From contig JARFQZ010000253.1 of the NCBI GenBank assembly GCA_029287515.1, forward strand, positions 1 to 8,162: a stretch of 8,162 nt of DNA. Direction: 5' to 3'. Below, one piece after another: positions 5,837 to 8,162 of this stretch (position 1 is the stretch's first letter; each line of letters opens with the position of its first letter). The position numbers and the translations under genes are program-made. The notes beneath the pieces are model-generated. The model was not told where the DNA came from. It worked only from the letters and a program-made list of their open reading frames with translations, and searched no databases. This DNA comes from Lysobacterales bacterium (GTDB lineage Bacteria; Pseudomonadota; Gammaproteobacteria; Xanthomonadales; SZUA-36).

Positions 5837-8162
5837 TTATACCAGTTCGTGGAGCCGGGCCATCTGCGCCTCGAATTCGCTTTCGCTGAAGCAGAATTGC
5901 ATCTCCAGGAAACGTTCCCTGAACTGCGCTACGCGGGGCTGCACCGTCGCGTCATCCGCGATCACGTCGCGGATCAGCTCCGCCAGCTCGGCGAAATCTT
6001 CCGGCTGCATGCCAAAGCGGGTCATTTCGGAAACGCCCATGCGCAGCGAACCTGAAGCCGTGAAGCCTTCTTCCTCGGGCGAGGCCTGGTAGTTCACCAG
6101 GATGTTGTTGTCTTCCAGCCTGCGGGCCACTTCAGGCCCCCTGGTGTAGCCCACATCGAGCAGCACCTGGTGCGTTTCGGTGTAGGAAACCGAGGGATCG
6201 CCGGAAACGTTCAGTCCGAGGTCAGCAAGCGCCGTGGCAAACGCCTTGGCGTTGGTAATCACGCGTTCCTGGTACTCGTCTTTGAACTCGTTCATTTCAT
6301 AGGTCGCCATCAGCAGGCCGAGCAAGGTGCCCAGGTGATGGTTGCTGACCGCGCCCGGGAAGGCGCGACGGTCAACAGCCTCCCAGAAGGGATAGCGCGG
6401 GTGACCTTCATCGAAGCGCGATGAAACCACGCCGCGCTGCGTGCCGAAAAATGTCTTGTGGGTAGAACCGGTCACGATGTCCGCCCCTTCTTTGAACGGG
6501 TGCTGGAAATGCGGTCCGATCAGCCCCAGGACGTGGGCCATGTCGTACATCAGGAAGCAATCCAGGCCCAGCTCATCGATAGCGGCGCGCATCTCCGCCA
6601 CCGGTTCGGGGTGCAGCACCATGCTTTTGCCCAGGATGATCAGTTCAGGCCGGTGTTCCGCGATCAATTCGCGCGTGGCGTCGGTGTCTATCTTGTAAGG
6701 GTTATCCCGCATGACCGGAAAATTTACCACCGCGGCTTTTTCGGTCCGGGGATCTCGTGCAACGTAATCCTTGAGCGCGCCCATGGGTTGTGAGCTCAGG
6801 TGCCCGCCCTTGATGATGTGGTTGTTCATGACCTTGCGCATGCGCCTTTGCTCGCTCTTGCGGTCGGCGCGGTTGATATAGTCGACCATGGCGCTGTAAA
6901 CGGTCATGTTGGCCATCTGGCCGGAAATGAGGCGGGGCTCCACCGAGGGGCACTCGAGATAATGTTTCAATTCCCTGATCAGCAGTTCTTCGACTTCCCA
7001 GATAAAGTCGGTTCCCTGGTAGTAGAAAACATTGGCTTCTTCCAGCGCCTTGACCTGCTTGTGTTCCGCATAGCGCCCCACCGGGTCCATGATGGACAGC
7101 AGTCGGGTCATCGGTGACATCGTCATCTCCGACGGGATCAGGTTAACGCACTCGTGCTGGCGCCAGTGCGTGTTGGCGATGGCGCTGTCCAGCAGGTCGC
7201 CCGCCTGTTGCCGGGCATGCAGCCTGGGAGACGTCTCCTCGGCCTTTGGCTCGAGGTGAACAATGGAGTGCGCATAGGGCGGCGCCTCGCCGCGCAGAAA
7301 GTACGGTACGATCAGCGCCGGTGTTTTCCTGCCCCGGATTTCCACCTCGACCTCGTCACCTTCCCAGAGCTCACTGGAAACCAGCGCCATGGCGATGGCG
7401 CGCTTGACGCTGTCATCGGAAAACTGGCGCTCGACCCCTTCGCCCTCGGTGTCCCAGAAAGGCACCATCGTGCCGCTGGTGATGTAACCGACGTGCTTGT
7501 CGCCCTGGAACACCTCGTCACCCGGGCGGGCAATGCCGCGGCCGGCCAGCTCCAGTAGTAGAACGCGTTGGGGCAGTGCCGAGATGTCGGTAAACCGAAG
7601 ATCCAGAATATCTTTCAATGCACGAAACTGTGCTTGCAGCGCTTCGCGGCCGATAAAGTCGCCCTTGAGATCAGAGAAACTCACTGCAAACCGTGACAGG
7701 TCGGAGGCGAACGCGGGGATTTCATTGCCTTCCGGGTCCAGCCCCAGTTCATGGCCGTACAACGGCAGGCCGGCCTCCAGGCGCAGCGAATCCCGTGCGC
7801 CCAGGCCAACCGGTAGCGCGCCTTTTTCGACCAGCAGATTCCAGATTGCCACCGCGTCGTCCCGTTCGATGAACAACTCGAAGCAGATCGGCTCTCCGGT
7901 ATAACCGGTGCGGGCCACCAGCACGCGCGCTTCGCCGATGTGCACGATGCTGAGTTCGTTCCGCATCGGTTCCGGCAGATCACCGGAAACGATGTTCTTC
8001 ATGATGCGCTTGGCCCGGGGGCCCTGCAGGCTGAGCATGGCGATTTCGAGCGTCCGGTCCACCATTTCCGTCTTTGGAAACGCCTGTCTCAGTGCTTCCA
8101 GGTGGGCCCAGTCCTTTTCCCGGTTACTGGCGTTGACGACAAGCAGGAATTCGTCTTCCACG
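5837..8162 (-). CDS. gcvT-glyA: Fused glycine-cleavage T-protein / serine hydroxymethyltransferase (N-terminus outside window)
   Basis: One continuous frame of 774 residues, open at the right edge; the GTG at 8161 is internal. Residues 1 to about 305 are a T-protein (aminomethyltransferase) domain: LVVNASNREKDW (7-18), RTGYTGE (84-90), VGLGARDSLRLEAGLPLYGH (118-137), DFIGREAL (168-175) and ITSGT (227-231). About 100 N-terminal residues, including the catalytic Asp region, are missing. After a short linker (about 303-315) comes a full SHMT domain (about 312-774): NLIPSE (340-345), YAE (364-366), SGQMAN (413-418), GGHL (452-455), Ser513, DMAH (540-543), Schiff-base Lys569 in STHK, and carboxylate-binding Arg708 in LRMGVSEMTRFG. 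The Asp540-Lys569 spacing of 29 equals E. coli Asp200-Lys229. No Met lies near the junction, so no separate SHMT start is evident. T-protein releases ammonia and makes 5,10-methylene-THF; SHMT combines that with glycine to give serine. The SHMT half is divergent (THKTFFGTQRG is reminiscent of archaeal-type enzymes) and could have another substrate. Confidence 0.93.
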   Translation of the reverse strand, partial: VEDEFLLVVNASNREKDWAHLEALRQAFPKTEMVDRTLEIAMLSLQGPRAKRIMKNIVSGDLPEPMRNELSIVHIGEARVLVARTGYTGEPICFELFIERDDAVAIWNLLVEKGALPVGLGARDSLRLEAGLPLYGHELGLDPEGNEIPAFASDLSRFAVSFSDLKGDFIGREALQAQFRALKDILDLRFTDISALPQRVLLLELAGRGIARPGDEVFQGDKHVGYITSGTMVPFWDTEGEGVERQFSDDSVKRAIAMALVSSELWEGDEVEVEIRGRKTPALIVPYFLRGEAPPYAHSIVHLEPKAEETSPRLHARQQAGDLLDSAIANTHWRQHECVNLIPSEMTMSPMTRLLSIMDPVGRYAEHKQVKALEEANVFYYQGTDFIWEVEELLIRELKHYLECPSVEPRLISGQMANMTVYSAMVDYINRADRKSEQRRMRKVMNNHIIKGGHLSSQPMGALKDYVARDPRTEKAAVVNFPVMRDNPYKIDTDATRELIAEHRPELIILGKSMVLHPEPVAEMRAAIDELGLDCFLMYDMAHVLGLIGPHFQHPFKEGADIVTGSTHKTFFGTQRGVVSSRFDEGHPRYPFWEAVDRRAFPGAVSNHHLGTLLGLLMATYEMNEFKDEYQERVITNAKAFATALADLGLNVSGDPSVSYTETHQVLLDVGYTRGPEVARRLEDNNILVNYQASPEEEGFTASGSLRMGVSEMTRFGMQPEDFAELAELIRDVIADDATVQPRVAQFRERFLEMQFCFSESEFEAQMARLHELV

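Noticed and set aside
7154..7558. 134-residue + strand open frame opposite the T-protein domain
   Set aside because: It is a shadow of the fusion gene. It has no motif or ribosome-binding site and lies opposite strongly conserved coding sequence.

Overview
The window is a compact chromosomal block of roughly 57-60% GC (estimated by eye) with seven protein-coding genes, two of them cut by the window edges. There are no RNA genes, mobile elements, CRISPR arrays or plasmid functions that I can see. Gene content (an E. coli-type glucose-6-phosphate isomerase, a DUF2505 protein, a beta-carbonic anhydrase) and codon use suggest a gammaproteobacterium, possibly a marine or soil lineage. This placement is inference, and I cannot name a genus.

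Left block, + strand (1-2700): the C-terminal 304 residues of glucose-6-phosphate isomerase (pgi), a 157-residue DUF2505 (START/Bet v1-like fold) protein, and a 434-residue beta-lactamase-fold serine hydrolase. The gaps are 2 and 4 bases, so the three are probably co-transcribed and translationally coupled. The hydrolase converges with, and overlaps by 17 bases, a beta-class carbonic anhydrase on the - strand (2684-3304).

Middle block: a 130-base divergent intergenic region separates the carbonic anhydrase from a + strand class I/II PLP aminotransferase (3435-4775). The aminotransferase converges on a - strand exported tyrosine phosphatase of the MptpB/LipA-like family (4790-5713). A perfect 8-bp hairpin lies at that junction, over the phosphatase stop codon.

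Right block, - strand (5837-8162, open at the right edge): one uninterrupted reading frame encodes a glycine cleavage T-protein (aminomethyltransferase) domain joined directly to a full-length but divergent serine hydroxymethyltransferase (SHMT). The T-protein makes 5,10-methylene-tetrahydrofolate from glycine-derived aminomethyl groups, and SHMT uses that cofactor with a second glycine to make serine. The fusion would therefore put two consecutive folate-handling steps of glycine-to-serine conversion on one chain. It is the most unusual object here. Both domains also carry insertions relative to the E. coli enzymes. The remaining genes look like ordinary housekeeping or accessory metabolism and do not form an obvious single system.
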